Source: Paenibacillus sp. SYP-B3998 (GTDB taxonomy: Bacteria > Bacillota > Bacilli > Paenibacillales > NBRC-103111). From it: a stretch of DNA of 64,000 nt. The stretch spans positions 186,001 through 250,000 of the forward strand of contig NZ_JAAIKC010000004.1 in the NCBI RefSeq assembly GCF_010820665.1, read 5' to 3'. Shown here one piece after another: positions 26,463 through 36,320 of the stretch. How positions within the stretch are numbered: position 1 is the stretch's first letter; each line of letters begins with the position of its first letter. The position numbers and the translations under genes are program-made. The notes beneath the pieces are model-generated. The model was given only the letters and a program-made list of their open reading frames with translations. It searched no databases and had not been told where the DNA came from.

Positions 26463-27886
26463 CCCGAGGGGAGCAATTTATTAATAGCCTTAAAGATGGC
26501 CGGAAAGTATGGCTAGAGGGTAAGGAGATTGAAGTTACAACACATGCTGCCTTTCATGGGACACTGAATACGATTTCAAGATTGTTCACGATGCTGGATG
26601 AGCCCGAATTGAGTAATCAAATCGGTTTTTATGATACTGCTCAAGAGAAGATCGTTCATAATGCTTTTCTTTTACCGCGTGAGCAAGCAGATTTGAGGAA
26701 GAGAGCGGCGGCCTTTCGGATTTGGGCAGAGCATACGAATGGGGTCATGAGTCGGTTATCGGATTACGCGAGATCGCGATTGACGGGTTGGTATGCGACA
26801 AAGGAAAGATACCATGTGTATGACAAACATTTTGGAGATAAAATTAGCCGTTACTACGAAGAAGCAAAAGCGAAAGACTTATTCCTTACGGCCGTCCAAC
26901 GTGAGCCACAGGTAAACCGATCTCAGGCAATTGGCGATGACCCAGACGCTATACTTCGAGTAATTGGGAAGAATTCGGAGGGCTTGATCGTAAGGGGAGC
27001 CAAGATGATCGCAACGGCGGGGCCTTATTCGAATGATTTTATCGTTTACCCTGTGACCAAAATTCCTGAGAACCATCCTGAATATGCACATATGATGATC
27101 GTACCTGCTAATTCGAAGGGTCTTCATATGATGTGTAGGGAATCCTTCGCTGAATTGAGGAACCATCACGATTATCCGATTAGCTCTCGCTATGATGAGA
27201 TGGATGCGGTCCTCTTTTTTGACGATGTAGTAGTGCCATGGGAACGTGTTTTGCTTCACGACAATCCTGAAGCTTTATGGCAAATACGAATGAACGAAGC
27301 GTCCAGTAGTCTTGCCTATCACCAAAGCATCATTCGACTGCAAGTAAAGTTAGAATTCGTGACAGGTCTAGCCTGCGCAATAGCTGAATCTATAGGCGTA
27401 AATCAATTTCTAAATATCCAAGAGAAGCTAGGTGAGTTAGTAAATCAAGTACAAACGATTAAGGGACTTATTATAGCATCTGAGGTAGAAGCTAAGGCAG
27501 ATGAATTTGGCAACTTGATTCCGGCTTTCACTTATATCGAAACAGCGAGAAATTTAGGGAGCCGTTATTATCCGCGCGCCTTGGAAATCATCCAAACCAT
27601 AGGAGCAGGCGGCTTTTTTCAGGTTCCATCGACATGCTCAGAAATAGAGGGGCCTTTGGGGACATACATACAAACCTATTTGCAGGGTGCCTCTTTGAAA
27701 GCAGATGAGAAAGTTAAGCTGTTCAAGCTTGCGTGGGATTTAGTCGGAAGTCCGCTAGCTTCGCGGCATAAACTGTATGAACAGTTTTATGCAGGAGATC
27801 CAGTGAGGAATTTGGCCGGTCAGTATGTGAACTTCGATAAGGATAAGATGATTGGCGAGGTGTTTTCAATGGTTCGGTCATCGTAA
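26453..27886 (+). CDS. 4-hydroxyphenylacetate 3-hydroxylase (HpaB) family oxygenase component
   Basis: 477 aa, normal for the large subunit of two-component flavin monooxygenases, which take reduced FAD from a separate reductase. N-terminal HpaB domain with SRLTGWYATKERYHVYDKHF and the flavin-site FSELRNHHDYPISSRYDEMD-like stretch (here starting SFAELRNHHDYP); C-terminal helical domain with GAGGFFQVPS, a family hallmark. No reductase gene adjoins. The substrate need not be 4-hydroxyphenylacetate: the B. subtilis YoaI type and Fe-S-regulated versions are uncharacterised. Translation is coupled to the upstream Rrf2 gene. Confidence 0.85.
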   Translation: MQLTRGEQFINSLKDGRKVWLEGKEIEVTTHAAFHGTLNTISRLFTMLDEPELSNQIGFYDTAQEKIVHNAFLLPREQADLRKRAAAFRIWAEHTNGVMSRLSDYARSRLTGWYATKERYHVYDKHFGDKISRYYEEAKAKDLFLTAVQREPQVNRSQAIGDDPDAILRVIGKNSEGLIVRGAKMIATAGPYSNDFIVYPVTKIPENHPEYAHMMIVPANSKGLHMMCRESFAELRNHHDYPISSRYDEMDAVLFFDDVVVPWERVLLHDNPEALWQIRMNEASSSLAYHQSIIRLQVKLEFVTGLACAIAESIGVNQFLNIQEKLGELVNQVQTIKGLIIASEVEAKADEFGNLIPAFTYIETARNLGSRYYPRALEIIQTIGAGGFFQVPSTCSEIEGPLGTYIQTYLQGASLKADEKVKLFKLAWDLVGSPLASRHKLYEQFYAGDPVRNLAGQYVNFDKDKMIGEVFSMVRSS

Positions 27887-27915
27887 GAAGATATGTATTT
27901 TCTTATTTATAAATG

Positions 27916-27949
27916 AAACGGGGTACCCTCATAGTGGCACCCCGTTTTA
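27916..27949. terminator. Bidirectional terminator
   Basis: AAACGGGGTaCC / GGcACCCCGTTT (one mismatch) with a T run on the plus side and an A run before it, so it can end both the monooxygenase transcript and the convergent O-antigen-ligase-like gene, whose stop lies at its edge. Confidence 0.88.
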
Positions 27950-27950
27950 T

Positions 27951-30470
27951 TTATTTTATTTGAAAATTAGTTGTAGTAACTGTATCGATGCTTTGCTTTT
28001 CATTTGGATCTTTTGCAATGAGTTTGTCTAGCAGTGCTTGATCCATAGTTCCTTGCTTCTGCAAAGCAGCCAAATACCATCTTGCGATCACTCGATTCAT
28101 TTGATCATCAAATTGATCCTTCACATACGGTTTAATGACGTTCCCCGCACCAGCATAATCGCCACGCATGAAGTACACCTGACTTACATTCAAGGCAATA
28201 CTTGGTGTTACAGCGAACTCACGTCCCTGTAACTGGCCGGCTGGCAAGCTTTTTAGTGAATCAATCTTTTGTAGAAACTCTTTATACGTTTCTAGCACGC
28301 CATCGAGTCTTCTATTGAAGTTTTGTGCATCATTTTTCCCTCTAGCTATGTTCGCTAGCTCAATATTTAAAGCCATGTTTTTCTCATAAAGATCGATATA
28401 CCACGGGTAATTAGGTAATTGAGTAGTAGTCCAGTCCAACGCTTCTTGTTGCTTATCTTTCATAATAAGCATGTTAAGCTGTTGAAATGCTATTACGCGA
28501 TTATGTGGTTCTTTTACTATTAACTGATTGAGCAGATCTTGCGCTTGATCAAAATAAGTTTCACTCTTCGTCGGATCTTCTGTCTTCATTTGATTATACA
28601 CTTGAAGGAGGATTCCGATTCTGCTAATTTGCCCAGTCAACAAATAGTCTGGATGAGCAGGATGAAGTGCGATCGCTTTGTCCAGAGGCGCGACAATTTG
28701 GTTGTAATCCTGACTCTTTTTAACGACTTCTAGTGATTGTTTATATGAACTATTAGCGGAGACTAGCTGCGCTGAAACATAGAACATGACAACAGAGATT
28801 ACCGCTAGTAACGCTGGAAATGCTTTGTGCAGTGCCACTGATTTTGATTTCAAGCTAAGCGGAGCAGTGGAACTATTGCTAAGCATAGCCCCAAGTGCAA
28901 GGAATAGCACAGCACCCAGATAAACATAGCTTAAATCAAAGTCAATCATACTGTGGACTAACAAAGAGACGGTAACAATGAAAAAGAGGAAGTGCATGTC
29001 TCTTTTCTCTTCTGTACTTTTAATGTAGCTTCGGATATAGAAGACCATTACAGCAATAACGAAACCGATGAAGGCAAGGAATCCTAGCGCTCCTGCTTCT
29101 ACTAAATATTGAAGAGCGAAGTTATGAGCTTGACGACTCGTATATGGGTTGTTTTGGTACTTCTCGTATAACGAAGCCCAAGCGCCTCCGCCTGCTCCGA
29201 TAATCGGATAATCAGACCAAAGCTTTACAGCATCTTTATAAAAGGTACCGCGCTCCAGTACGCTATGCTGTTGAAAGTTAATATTTGCAAGACGAGTTTT
29301 GACGTTCTCTGGAAGCACATTTTTCAAACCAGTGTCACTGAGAAGAATAAAGGCACCGAGTAAGCCTACGACAATAGCGGCAACGGGCAATGTAAAGTTA
29401 GCGAATTTCTTATCTGCGAAACGAGCAGTAATACGCTCTAACCATGGCGCTCCATAGCGTTGAATAACGATAGCAAGGGCAGCGAAGACTACAGACGTAA
29501 GAAGTAAGATTGACCAGCCGTTCCAAGAACCCGATGCAGTTGGTTGCTTTTGAAGCACGGTACCAATATCGGTAATTTTTTGTAAAATAATAAGGGATGC
29601 AGCGAAAGCTAATCCAAGCTGCACCAGAGCCGAAATTTGTCTGCTAATTGAAAGAAAGAAAAGCATAATCAAGAAAATAACCGGAATGACAACAATTGCA
29701 CCACGAGAGAGTGTAAGCCAGAAGGATACAATCATAGGCACCATCATCAGTGCATGAGGAAGGACCAGGTACCATTTGCGTGACTTCACAATGAAAAATA
29801 ATGATCCAAGGAACAACATAATTAAGAAGGCTGCGTACGTGTTTGCATATTGAAATACCGAAGTGAGACGAAAACCATTGGAGTCACTCATAATAGCGTC
29901 GCGGTACTTAAATGGATTGCTTCCATCCATCAAAGCGAACCAGCTAACCAAATGACCAGCGAAGTTTCCGTTACCAAACCAATACAAAAGTCCAAAGATG
30001 ACGATCACATAACCAGAGATCATTAAAATTCCGGCAGTAATCGACGTGCCGAGCTTGTTTTTTGTCAGAAATACACCTAAAATGAAGAAGGTTGCATACA
30101 GCATCTGGATGTAGACCATGTTCGTTGCCAAATAATGAGAGGCTGCATTTGCTAATGATATTATATAGGTGAGTGGCATTAGTAAGACCAGAATGGTCAA
30201 TACATCTTTTTGTTCTTTAAGCTTGTAAACGAAAAATGCAAGAATCGCTATTAATAGCAAAATGATAGATGACCATACCGAGGCTGAATAAATCGATCTT
30301 TCAAAGTCATAGGAGCCACCATTGAATAAAGCTCGCTGAAACGGGGCCCAGAACATAAACAAACCGACAAATCCTATAAGAATCCAAAAGATAACAGAGC
30401 TTTTCTCTGTTGTAATCGTCCCGTTCGCTTTCGCTCGCGAAGCCGCATACGTATTCGTTCTTGCACTCAT
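27951..30470 (-). CDS. O-antigen ligase family protein with TPR-like C-terminus; candidate protein O-oligosaccharyltransferase
   Basis: 839 aa. About a dozen membrane helices (residues about 25-570) include the Wzy_C/O-antigen-ligase region, with the long outer loop ENVKTRLANINFQQHSVLER and WSDYPIIGAGGGAWASLYEK before RQAHNFALQYLVEAG; the RxxHN is the typical active-site element of the family. After the last helix (about 590) come about 250 soluble residues with TPR-like helices. This architecture is that of WsaB/WsfB, the proposed enzymes moving finished glycans onto S-layer protein in Geobacillus and Paenibacillus. It diverges from the glycan operon beginning at 31114. GAAGGAG precedes the ATG. 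Confidence 0.85.
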   Translation of the reverse strand: MSARTNTYAASRAKANGTITTEKSSVIFWILIGFVGLFMFWAPFQRALFNGGSYDFERSIYSASVWSSIILLLIAILAFFVYKLKEQKDVLTILVLLMPLTYIISLANAASHYLATNMVYIQMLYATFFILGVFLTKNKLGTSITAGILMISGYVIVIFGLLYWFGNGNFAGHLVSWFALMDGSNPFKYRDAIMSDSNGFRLTSVFQYANTYAAFLIMLFLGSLFFIVKSRKWYLVLPHALMMVPMIVSFWLTLSRGAIVVIPVIFLIMLFFLSISRQISALVQLGLAFAASLIILQKITDIGTVLQKQPTASGSWNGWSILLLTSVVFAALAIVIQRYGAPWLERITARFADKKFANFTLPVAAIVVGLLGAFILLSDTGLKNVLPENVKTRLANINFQQHSVLERGTFYKDAVKLWSDYPIIGAGGGAWASLYEKYQNNPYTSRQAHNFALQYLVEAGALGFLAFIGFVIAVMVFYIRSYIKSTEEKRDMHFLFFIVTVSLLVHSMIDFDLSYVYLGAVLFLALGAMLSNSSTAPLSLKSKSVALHKAFPALLAVISVVMFYVSAQLVSANSSYKQSLEVVKKSQDYNQIVAPLDKAIALHPAHPDYLLTGQISRIGILLQVYNQMKTEDPTKSETYFDQAQDLLNQLIVKEPHNRVIAFQQLNMLIMKDKQQEALDWTTTQLPNYPWYIDLYEKNMALNIELANIARGKNDAQNFNRRLDGVLETYKEFLQKIDSLKSLPAGQLQGREFAVTPSIALNVSQVYFMRGDYAGAGNVIKPYVKDQFDDQMNRVIARWYLAALQKQGTMDQALLDKLIAKDPNEKQSIDTVTTTNFQIK

Positions 30471-30506
30471 GAAAAACAGTCTCCTTCTTCGCTAGATGTC
30501 GTGTTT

Positions 30507-30535
30507 ATTTTAGCATATAGGGAGGGGGTTTCCAA
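30507..30535 (-). promoter_or_regulatory. Sigma-A-type promoter for the ligase-like gene
   Basis: Minus strand TTGGAA (-35, 30530-30535), 17 bases, TAAAAT (-10, 30507-30512). It lies 36 bases upstream of the ATG. Confidence 0.65.
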
Positions 30536-31113
30536 ATGGTTGTTCTTGAGATTAGATATTGAAAGAATTTGAGAGGTGAGCTTTTCAAGGGAAGATGTGC
30601 TCTGTATGAACTATAATGTTAGCATGTTTTGCTTCCTCGAACAGAGCAGAGATGCCTCTTTTTCATTTATCATCTGGCAATAACTTTAGGATAAGTCATA
30701 AAGAGAATGTTTTTGAGTAAAGACCTTATCTCTAGTTCTCAAAGCTTAAAAGGAAAATAATAGACGAATCTTTAGGGTAGCAATATTGTTGGTCGATCCT
30801 GGCTTAAGTTGTCTTCTATCTTCTTTGACAGATCGTTATTTAAAGAAGATTTAACAGTTGCTGAAAGGTAAGCAAGCCATAGGACTCAGTTTTTTTCGTG
30901 GAAAGATCTTTATGAGAAAAACTTAATTGTCGTAGTAAGAATGACAGGAATAATAACTAACTTTCTCTATGTTCTGTCACGTAAGTAGCGTGCGAATTTT
31001 CATTTTCGATAATGTCAATTTTTCTTCCCAGAGTTTAATAACAACAGTATCTTATCACAGGCTGGGCTCTGCGGAATTTATAATAGAAAACGTAATGGAG
31101 GCTAACACATTAT
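30536..31113. other. Long leader region of the glycan operon
   Basis: No gene. Seen here: an 8-bp inverted repeat TGCTCTGT / ACAGAGCA (about 30598-30649); a weak hairpin CTGA / TCAG followed by seven T at about 30861-30896, possibly a leader attenuator; and TATAAT at 31079-31084 with no good -35, only 30 bases before the gmd start. GGAGG (31096-31100) is the gmd binding site. I could not fix the operon promoter. Confidence 0.4.
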
Positions 31114-32193
31114 ATGAAGAAAGCTTTAATAACAGGAATAACAGGACAAGACGGAGCTTATCTTGCTGAATTTTTAATAAAAAAAGGCTATGAGGTTCAC
31201 GGTGTTATCAGACGCAGTTCTTCGTTCAACACAGGTAGAATAGAACATTTGTATATTGAAGAGCTGATAGAGGATATGCATAAGAATAGAAAAATTTATC
31301 TTCATTATGGGGATATGACAGATTCAACCAATATAATATCTATCATACAAAAGGTTCAACCTGATGAAATTTATAATCTGGCGGCCCAATCTCATGTGAA
31401 AGTATCTTTTGAAACTCCAGAATATACAGCAAATGCAGATGGAATAGGCACATTACGTGTTTTAGAGGCAGTAAGGCTATTAGGGTTAATAGATAAAACA
31501 CGCATATATCAAGCATCGACGTCCGAACTTTTCGGTTTAGTTCAGGAAGTACCTCAAAAAGAAACTACTCCTTTTTATCCTAGGAGCCCATATGGTGTAG
31601 CTAAGATTTATGGTTTTTGGATTGTTAAAAACTATAGGGAATCTTACAACATGTTTGCAGTCAATGGCATTTTATTTAATCATGAATCTCCAAGAAGAGG
31701 AGAAACTTTTGTAACGAGAAAAATTACTTTAGCTGCATCACGCATTAAACAAGGAAAACAAAAAAAACTTTATTTAGGTAACCTTGATGCAATGCGTGAT
31801 TGGGGACATGCAAGAGATTATGTAGAGTGTATGTGGCTTATGTTGCAGCATGATAAACCAGAAGATTTTGTAATAGCGACTGGTGAAATGCATAGTGTAA
31901 GAGAGTTTTGTACGTTTGCGTTTAAAGAGGCAGGAATCAATCTTGAATGGCAAGGCGAGGGTATTCAAGAAAAGGGAATTGATCGATCAAATGGAACTAT
32001 TTTAGTTGAAATAGATCCTAAATATTTTAGACCAGCTGAGGTAGAACAATTGCTTGGAGATCCTACTAAAGCAAAAACTTTACTTGGATGGAATCCAACA
32101 CAAACAAGTTTTGAATCTTTAGTAAAAGAAATGGTACGTGAAGACATGAAATATGTGGAGAAAGAGGAACGAATTCGTAAAGCATTTGACTAA
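31114..32193 (+). CDS. gmd: GDP-mannose 4,6-dehydratase
   Basis: 359 aa, extended SDR. Makes GDP-4-keto-6-deoxy-mannose from GDP-mannose. NADP-binding [14 protein letters not shown] at the N-terminus, [15 protein letters not shown] (the Gmd-specific NADP-contact stretch), catalytic STSELFG and YGVAKIYG (Tyr-x-x-x-Lys), and the [15 protein letters not shown] substrate loop. Full length. First gene of the long plus-strand glycan operon; fcl follows after 26 bases and completes GDP-fucose. Confidence 0.96.
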   Translation: MKKALITGITGQDGAYLAEFLIKKGYEVHGVIRRSSSFNTGRIEHLYIEELIEDMHKNRKIYLHYGDMTDSTNIISIIQKVQPDEIYNLAAQSHVKVSFETPEYTANADGIGTLRVLEAVRLLGLIDKTRIYQASTSELFGLVQEVPQKETTPFYPRSPYGVAKIYGFWIVKNYRESYNMFAVNGILFNHESPRRGETFVTRKITLAASRIKQGKQKKLYLGNLDAMRDWGHARDYVECMWLMLQHDKPEDFVIATGEMHSVREFCTFAFKEAGINLEWQGEGIQEKGIDRSNGTILVEIDPKYFRPAEVEQLLGDPTKAKTLLGWNPTQTSFESLVKEMVREDMKYVEKEERIRKAFD

Positions 32194-32219
32194 ATTTCTT
32201 TAAAGGAAGATGAAATGAA

Positions 32220-33155
32220 ATGGATAAAAATAGTAAAATATTTGTTGCTGGACATAGAGGAATGGTAGGATCAGCAATTGTAAGAAGGCTTGAAGCAGAA
32301 GGGTATAGAAGAATTATTGTCAAAACGTCATCAGAATTAGATTTAACAAGACAAGCAGATGTGGAAAATTTTTTTAAAGCTGAAGAGCCTGAATATGTGT
32401 TTTTAGCGGCTGCAAAAGTAGGTGGTATACATGCTAATAATACATATCCCGCAGAGTTTATCTACAACAATTTGATGATTGAAGCAAATGTAATTCATAC
32501 TGCATACAGTTATGGAGTAAAAAAATTATTGTTTCTAGGAAGTTCTTGTATATACCCTAAAATGGCATCACAGCCAATAAAGGAAGAGTACCTATTAAAT
32601 GGCTATTTAGAAAGTACTAACGAAGCATATGCTATTGCAAAAATAGCAGGATTAAAAATGTGTGAATATTATAATCGTCAGTATGGAAGTGAATTTATTA
32701 GTGCAATGCCTACAAATTTATATGGGCCCAATGACAATTATGATCTGGAGAACTCGCATGTCTTGCCTGCACTTATAAGGAAATTTCATGAAGCAAAGAT
32801 TAGTGTAGCAAAAGAAGTAGTAATTTGGGGGAGCGGCACTCCTAGAAGAGAGTTTTTGCATGTTGATGATCTCGCTGATGCCAGTTTATTTCTGATGCTA
32901 GGTTATAAAGGGCAAGAAACAGTAAATGTGGGCATTGGAAAAGACATTTCCATTCTTGAGTTATCTCAGCTTATAGCTGAAGTTGTTGGATATGAAGGTG
33001 AGCTAGTGAACGATTTAAGTAAACCAGATGGAACTCCAAGGAAATTGCTAGATGTTTCCAAAATGCAAAATCTCGGATGGGAAGCTAAAATTAAATTAAG
33101 AGAAGGTATCCAAACAACGTATAGATGTTTCTTACAAGCAGGAGTGGTGCAATGA
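32220..33155 (+). CDS. fcl: GDP-L-fucose synthase
   Basis: 311 aa. 3,5-epimerase/4-reductase turning the Gmd product into GDP-L-fucose. [14 protein letters not shown] at the NADPH site, the family signature [24 protein letters not shown] with the catalytic Ser-Ser-Cys, and [15 protein letters not shown] with Tyr-x-x-x-Lys. AAAGGAAG precedes the ATG. The stop overlaps the manC start (ATGA). Confidence 0.95.
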   Translation: MDKNSKIFVAGHRGMVGSAIVRRLEAEGYRRIIVKTSSELDLTRQADVENFFKAEEPEYVFLAAAKVGGIHANNTYPAEFIYNNLMIEANVIHTAYSYGVKKLLFLGSSCIYPKMASQPIKEEYLLNGYLESTNEAYAIAKIAGLKMCEYYNRQYGSEFISAMPTNLYGPNDNYDLENSHVLPALIRKFHEAKISVAKEVVIWGSGTPRREFLHVDDLADASLFLMLGYKGQETVNVGIGKDISILELSQLIAEVVGYEGELVNDLSKPDGTPRKLLDVSKMQNLGWEAKIKLREGIQTTYRCFLQAGVVQ

Positions 33156-34222
33156 ATAGGTTTGCGGTTATAATGGCAGGCGGTGGAGGAACTCGCTTTT
33201 GGCCTTTGTCTAGACAAAATAAACCCAAGCAATTATTAAATATAAGTGGTAATGATATTATGATTAACGACACTATTCTTAGATATAAAAATGTAATATC
33301 TATTGAGAATACATTAATTGTAACCAATAAATCTCAGGTTTCATTACTTGAAGAGATACTATTAGAGCAAGTCCCTAAAAATAACATATTAAAAGAGCCA
33401 ATAGCTAAAAATACAGCAGCATGTATCCTCTATGCAGCATTACATCTACAAAAGAAATATGATAACTGCTTGATGGTTGTACTGCCCTCTGATCATTATA
33501 TAACAAATGTAAGTAATTTTAGAGCAACACTAGAAAAAGCATGTTTATTAGCGGAAGAGACTGAAAACTTAGTTACTATTGGGATAAAGCCTTCTTTTCC
33601 CTCCACTGGATATGGTTATATTAATTTTAATAAAAATATTTTAAAAAATGGCGCTTATGAGGTTAATGAATTTGTTGAGAAGCCGAATTTTGAAAAGGCT
33701 AAACAATATTTATCAACTGGTGATTATTTATGGAACAGCGGTATGTTTCTATGGAAGACTAGTAAAATTATCGACTGTTTCCAAAGGTATCTCCCAAGGA
33801 TATACAACAATATGATGCAAATCTATAAAGATATCGGTACTGAAAAAGAAGAAGAAGCTATTGCAAACATTTATCCAACACTACAAAATATCTCTATAGA
33901 TTATGGTATTCTTGAAAGAAGTGATGATGTTATTGTAGTTCCTGGAGATTTCGGCTGGAATGATGTTGGAAGTTGGGATGCTTTAGGTGGCATTTTTTCT
34001 CCTGATGATCACGGCAACATTGTGAGGGCAAAGCATATTGGACTCGATACAAAAAACAGCATTATCTTTGGTAAGGACAGGCTGATCGCCACTATCGGAG
34101 TTGATAATTTAATCATTGCCGAAACTAATGATGCTATCTTAGTATGCCCCAAAGATAAAGCACAAGACGTTAAGAATATTGTTGATATACTTAAACAAAA
34201 AGGTATGATTAATTATGTATAA
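33152..34222 (+). CDS. manC: Mannose-1-phosphate guanylyltransferase
   Basis: 356 aa, the short one-domain type without the phosphomannose isomerase half. Nucleotide-binding [34 protein letters not shown], and [14 protein letters not shown] are all family motifs. It supplies GDP-mannose for Gmd. ATG 33152 overlaps the fcl stop; an earlier in-frame start at 33125 lies inside fcl and is rejected. No phosphomannomutase (manB) is in the window, so mannose-1-phosphate must come from elsewhere. Confidence 0.95.
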   Translation: MNRFAVIMAGGGGTRFWPLSRQNKPKQLLNISGNDIMINDTILRYKNVISIENTLIVTNKSQVSLLEEILLEQVPKNNILKEPIAKNTAACILYAALHLQKKYDNCLMVVLPSDHYITNVSNFRATLEKACLLAEETENLVTIGIKPSFPSTGYGYINFNKNILKNGAYEVNEFVEKPNFEKAKQYLSTGDYLWNSGMFLWKTSKIIDCFQRYLPRIYNNMMQIYKDIGTEKEEEAIANIYPTLQNISIDYGILERSDDVIVVPGDFGWNDVGSWDALGGIFSPDDHGNIVRAKHIGLDTKNSIIFGKDRLIATIGVDNLIIAETNDAILVCPKDKAQDVKNIVDILKQKGMINYV

Positions 34223-35108
34223 TAAAATCTTTAAGCGTACATTAGAGTATATTAAAGATAACGGACTGAATAGTTTACTCTACAAAATCTACAAAAAAAC
34301 GATGTATAAATACTATAAAAATAAGTTGGAAAGTTTTCGGAATAAAACTGATAGCAAATTGAAGATAAATACTCAAGAATATCAAAGTGCCATTCCATAT
34401 GAAAAAGTAATGCCATCTAGAACAAATTCAAATGTAAGTATCATTCTTATACATGGGGGAAAGAATGAAGAATTAGTAAGATGTTTGGATTCAATCAGTA
34501 AGAACAGTACTTATAAAAACTATGAAATAATGATTATAGCCTTTGCTGAGATAAGGGAGGCTATTCTGGAGAAATACAAAGGGTCAATTGTTAAAGTTAT
34601 GTCTTTTGAAAAGTCTTTTGGTCTTTCTAAATCAGTTAACAAACTCGTAGCAACATTAAAAAGTGATTATATTGTTTTACTAAGTGATAATATTATAATT
34701 GCAAGCCCTAATTGGATTGAAGAGTTGATTTATTGTCTCAACTTATCGGAAGTAGGGGTTGTAGCACCGGTTTTATTATCATCGGAGAGCACTACTGAGC
34801 GGGTTCATAAACAAAAGAAGGTCAGTGCTAATAATCTATTAGAGGGATTAGCAGTGACCCGATCTTGTTTAATGATGGATACTAATTTATATAGAGAATG
34901 CGAAGGATTAAATGAATATCTAATTAATTCTTACGCAAATATAGATTTATGTTTGCGGATTCAGGAGATGGGGAAAACTATTATAGTTACACCAAAAGCA
35001 CATATTTTAGAGATGAATAACAAACATGAAGAAGTTTTTGATTTCATGGATAAGGCATTGTTTTTAAATCGCTGGAAAGAAAAATTAGAAAGTAAATTTT
35101 ATTTGTGA
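34215..35108 (+). CDS. GT2-like glycosyltransferase, divergent
   Basis: 297 aa. After about 70 basic residues, a GT-A-like fold begins with VSIILIHGGKNEELVRCL; the usual nucleotide-binding strand is changed (IMIIAFAEIREA where GT2 has VDNxSxD), and the DXD position reads LLSDNIIIASPNWIEEL. The acceptor-side region NSYANIDLCLRIQEMGKTI with the RIxxxG motif is normal for rhamnosyltransferase-like GT2 enzymes. It overlaps the manC end by eight bases. It may be a transferase with altered donor or metal use, or an inactive one. Confidence 0.72.
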   Translation: MYNKIFKRTLEYIKDNGLNSLLYKIYKKTMYKYYKNKLESFRNKTDSKLKINTQEYQSAIPYEKVMPSRTNSNVSIILIHGGKNEELVRCLDSISKNSTYKNYEIMIIAFAEIREAILEKYKGSIVKVMSFEKSFGLSKSVNKLVATLKSDYIVLLSDNIIIASPNWIEELIYCLNLSEVGVVAPVLLSSESTTERVHKQKKVSANNLLEGLAVTRSCLMMDTNLYRECEGLNEYLINSYANIDLCLRIQEMGKTIIVTPKAHILEMNNKHEEVFDFMDKALFLNRWKEKLESKFYL

Positions 35109-35138
35109 TACAGAAAATATACGTATAGGAGTATTAAT

Positions 35139-36320
35139 GTGAATGTGCTATTTGTAAATTATCATGACTTTTCAAGTAATAGTGCTATTCATATTTTTAA
35201 TTTTGCGAATCAATTAATTAATATGGATGTTGATTGTAAAGTTTTTGTTCCGAATAATAAAAAATCTATTCAATTAATTGGAAAAGCAAAATTTGAGGTG
35301 TTCGATTTTGCTGATTTTCGCAAAAAAAAAATAGAATTCCAAGACGGGAGAAATCCCGACATAATTCATGCATGGACCCCTAGAGAAATAGTAAGAGGGT
35401 TTACACAAAAGTTAACGGATTTTTATGGTTGTAAGTACATTGTCCATCTTGAGGATAATGAAGAGGCAATAGTGAGAAAAAGATATGGAATTGATACAGA
35501 ACTTATGAAATCTTTACCAGAGAAAATTTTAAACAGAATTATAGATAAACAATTTTCTCATCCAACAAGATTTAGAGGGTTTTTAGAAAAGGCGGACGGT
35601 ATAACCGTTATTATTGATAAATTATTGGAATTAAAACCCCCGCAAATAAAAGGGAAAGTTATATGGCCTGGATATGAAGAAGAAAAATTCTCACCACGGC
35701 CTGTTGATATAGAGTTGAGAACTAAACTTGGAATTAATGAAAAGAGTTTCGTCATTGTTTATACTGGAAATGTTCATCCATCGAATAAAAAAGAAGTGTA
35801 CAGTTTATATCTGGCCATTGCTGCTTTAAATAGAAAAGGCATATCGGTTAAGTTAGTCAGAACTGGACGAGATTTTGTTGATTTTCATGATGATGCAACA
35901 GATAGTGCGAGAGAATTTTATATTGAATTAGGATTTGTAGATAGGGAAGTGCTTCCGAATATAATGTCTTTATCTGATATTTTTGTTCAGCCAGGTGCTT
36001 CAGATGAATTTAATGATTATCGATTTCCTTCAAAGCTCCCAGAGTTCTTCGCAATGAGTAAGCCAGTGATACTTCCTAGCACGAATATTGGAAGGTACTT
36101 AATGGATGGATACAATTGTCTTCTGTTAGAAAAAGGTGATGCATTTGAAATTTGCGAAAAACTTGAGTTTGTTTTTAATAATATGGACAGAAGTAGGATT
36201 ATAGGAAAAGAAGGCAGAGAGTTTGCAACTAAAAATTTTAGTTGGTCTATTAATACTAAAGCGTTATATGATTTTTATGTTGATGTAATAGAGAACGATA
36301 CTCAATCATGGAGGAAATAA
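35139..36320 (+). CDS. Glycosyltransferase, GT4-like (GT-B fold)
   Basis: 393 aa. C-terminal donor-binding half: FVIVYTGNVHPSNKKEVY, then PGASDEFNDYRFPSKLPEFF and MSKPVILPSTNIGRYL, where the E of LPEFF is the usual donor-contact Glu of GT4 enzymes. N-terminal half reads NYHDFSSNSAIHIFNFANQL. GTG start with GGAG upstream; the overlapping ATG at 35143 is out of frame. Its end overlaps the exporter permease gene by 13 bases. Donor sugar cannot be deduced. Confidence 0.82.
   Translation: MNVLFVNYHDFSSNSAIHIFNFANQLINMDVDCKVFVPNNKKSIQLIGKAKFEVFDFADFRKKKIEFQDGRNPDIIHAWTPREIVRGFTQKLTDFYGCKYIVHLEDNEEAIVRKRYGIDTELMKSLPEKILNRIIDKQFSHPTRFRGFLEKADGITVIIDKLLELKPPQIKGKVIWPGYEEEKFSPRPVDIELRTKLGINEKSFVIVYTGNVHPSNKKEVYSLYLAIAALNRKGISVKLVRTGRDFVDFHDDATDSAREFYIELGFVDREVLPNIMSLSDIFVQPGASDEFNDYRFPSKLPEFFAMSKPVILPSTNIGRYLMDGYNCLLLEKGDAFEICEKLEFVFNNMDRSRIIGKEGREFATKNFSWSINTKALYDFYVDVIENDTQSWRK

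Noticed and set aside
30855-30900. JUMPstart/ops-like or c-di-GMP riboswitch element in the glycan leader
   Set aside because: The sequence does not contain the ops core or the conserved GEMM bases; only a weak hairpin with a T run is supported.
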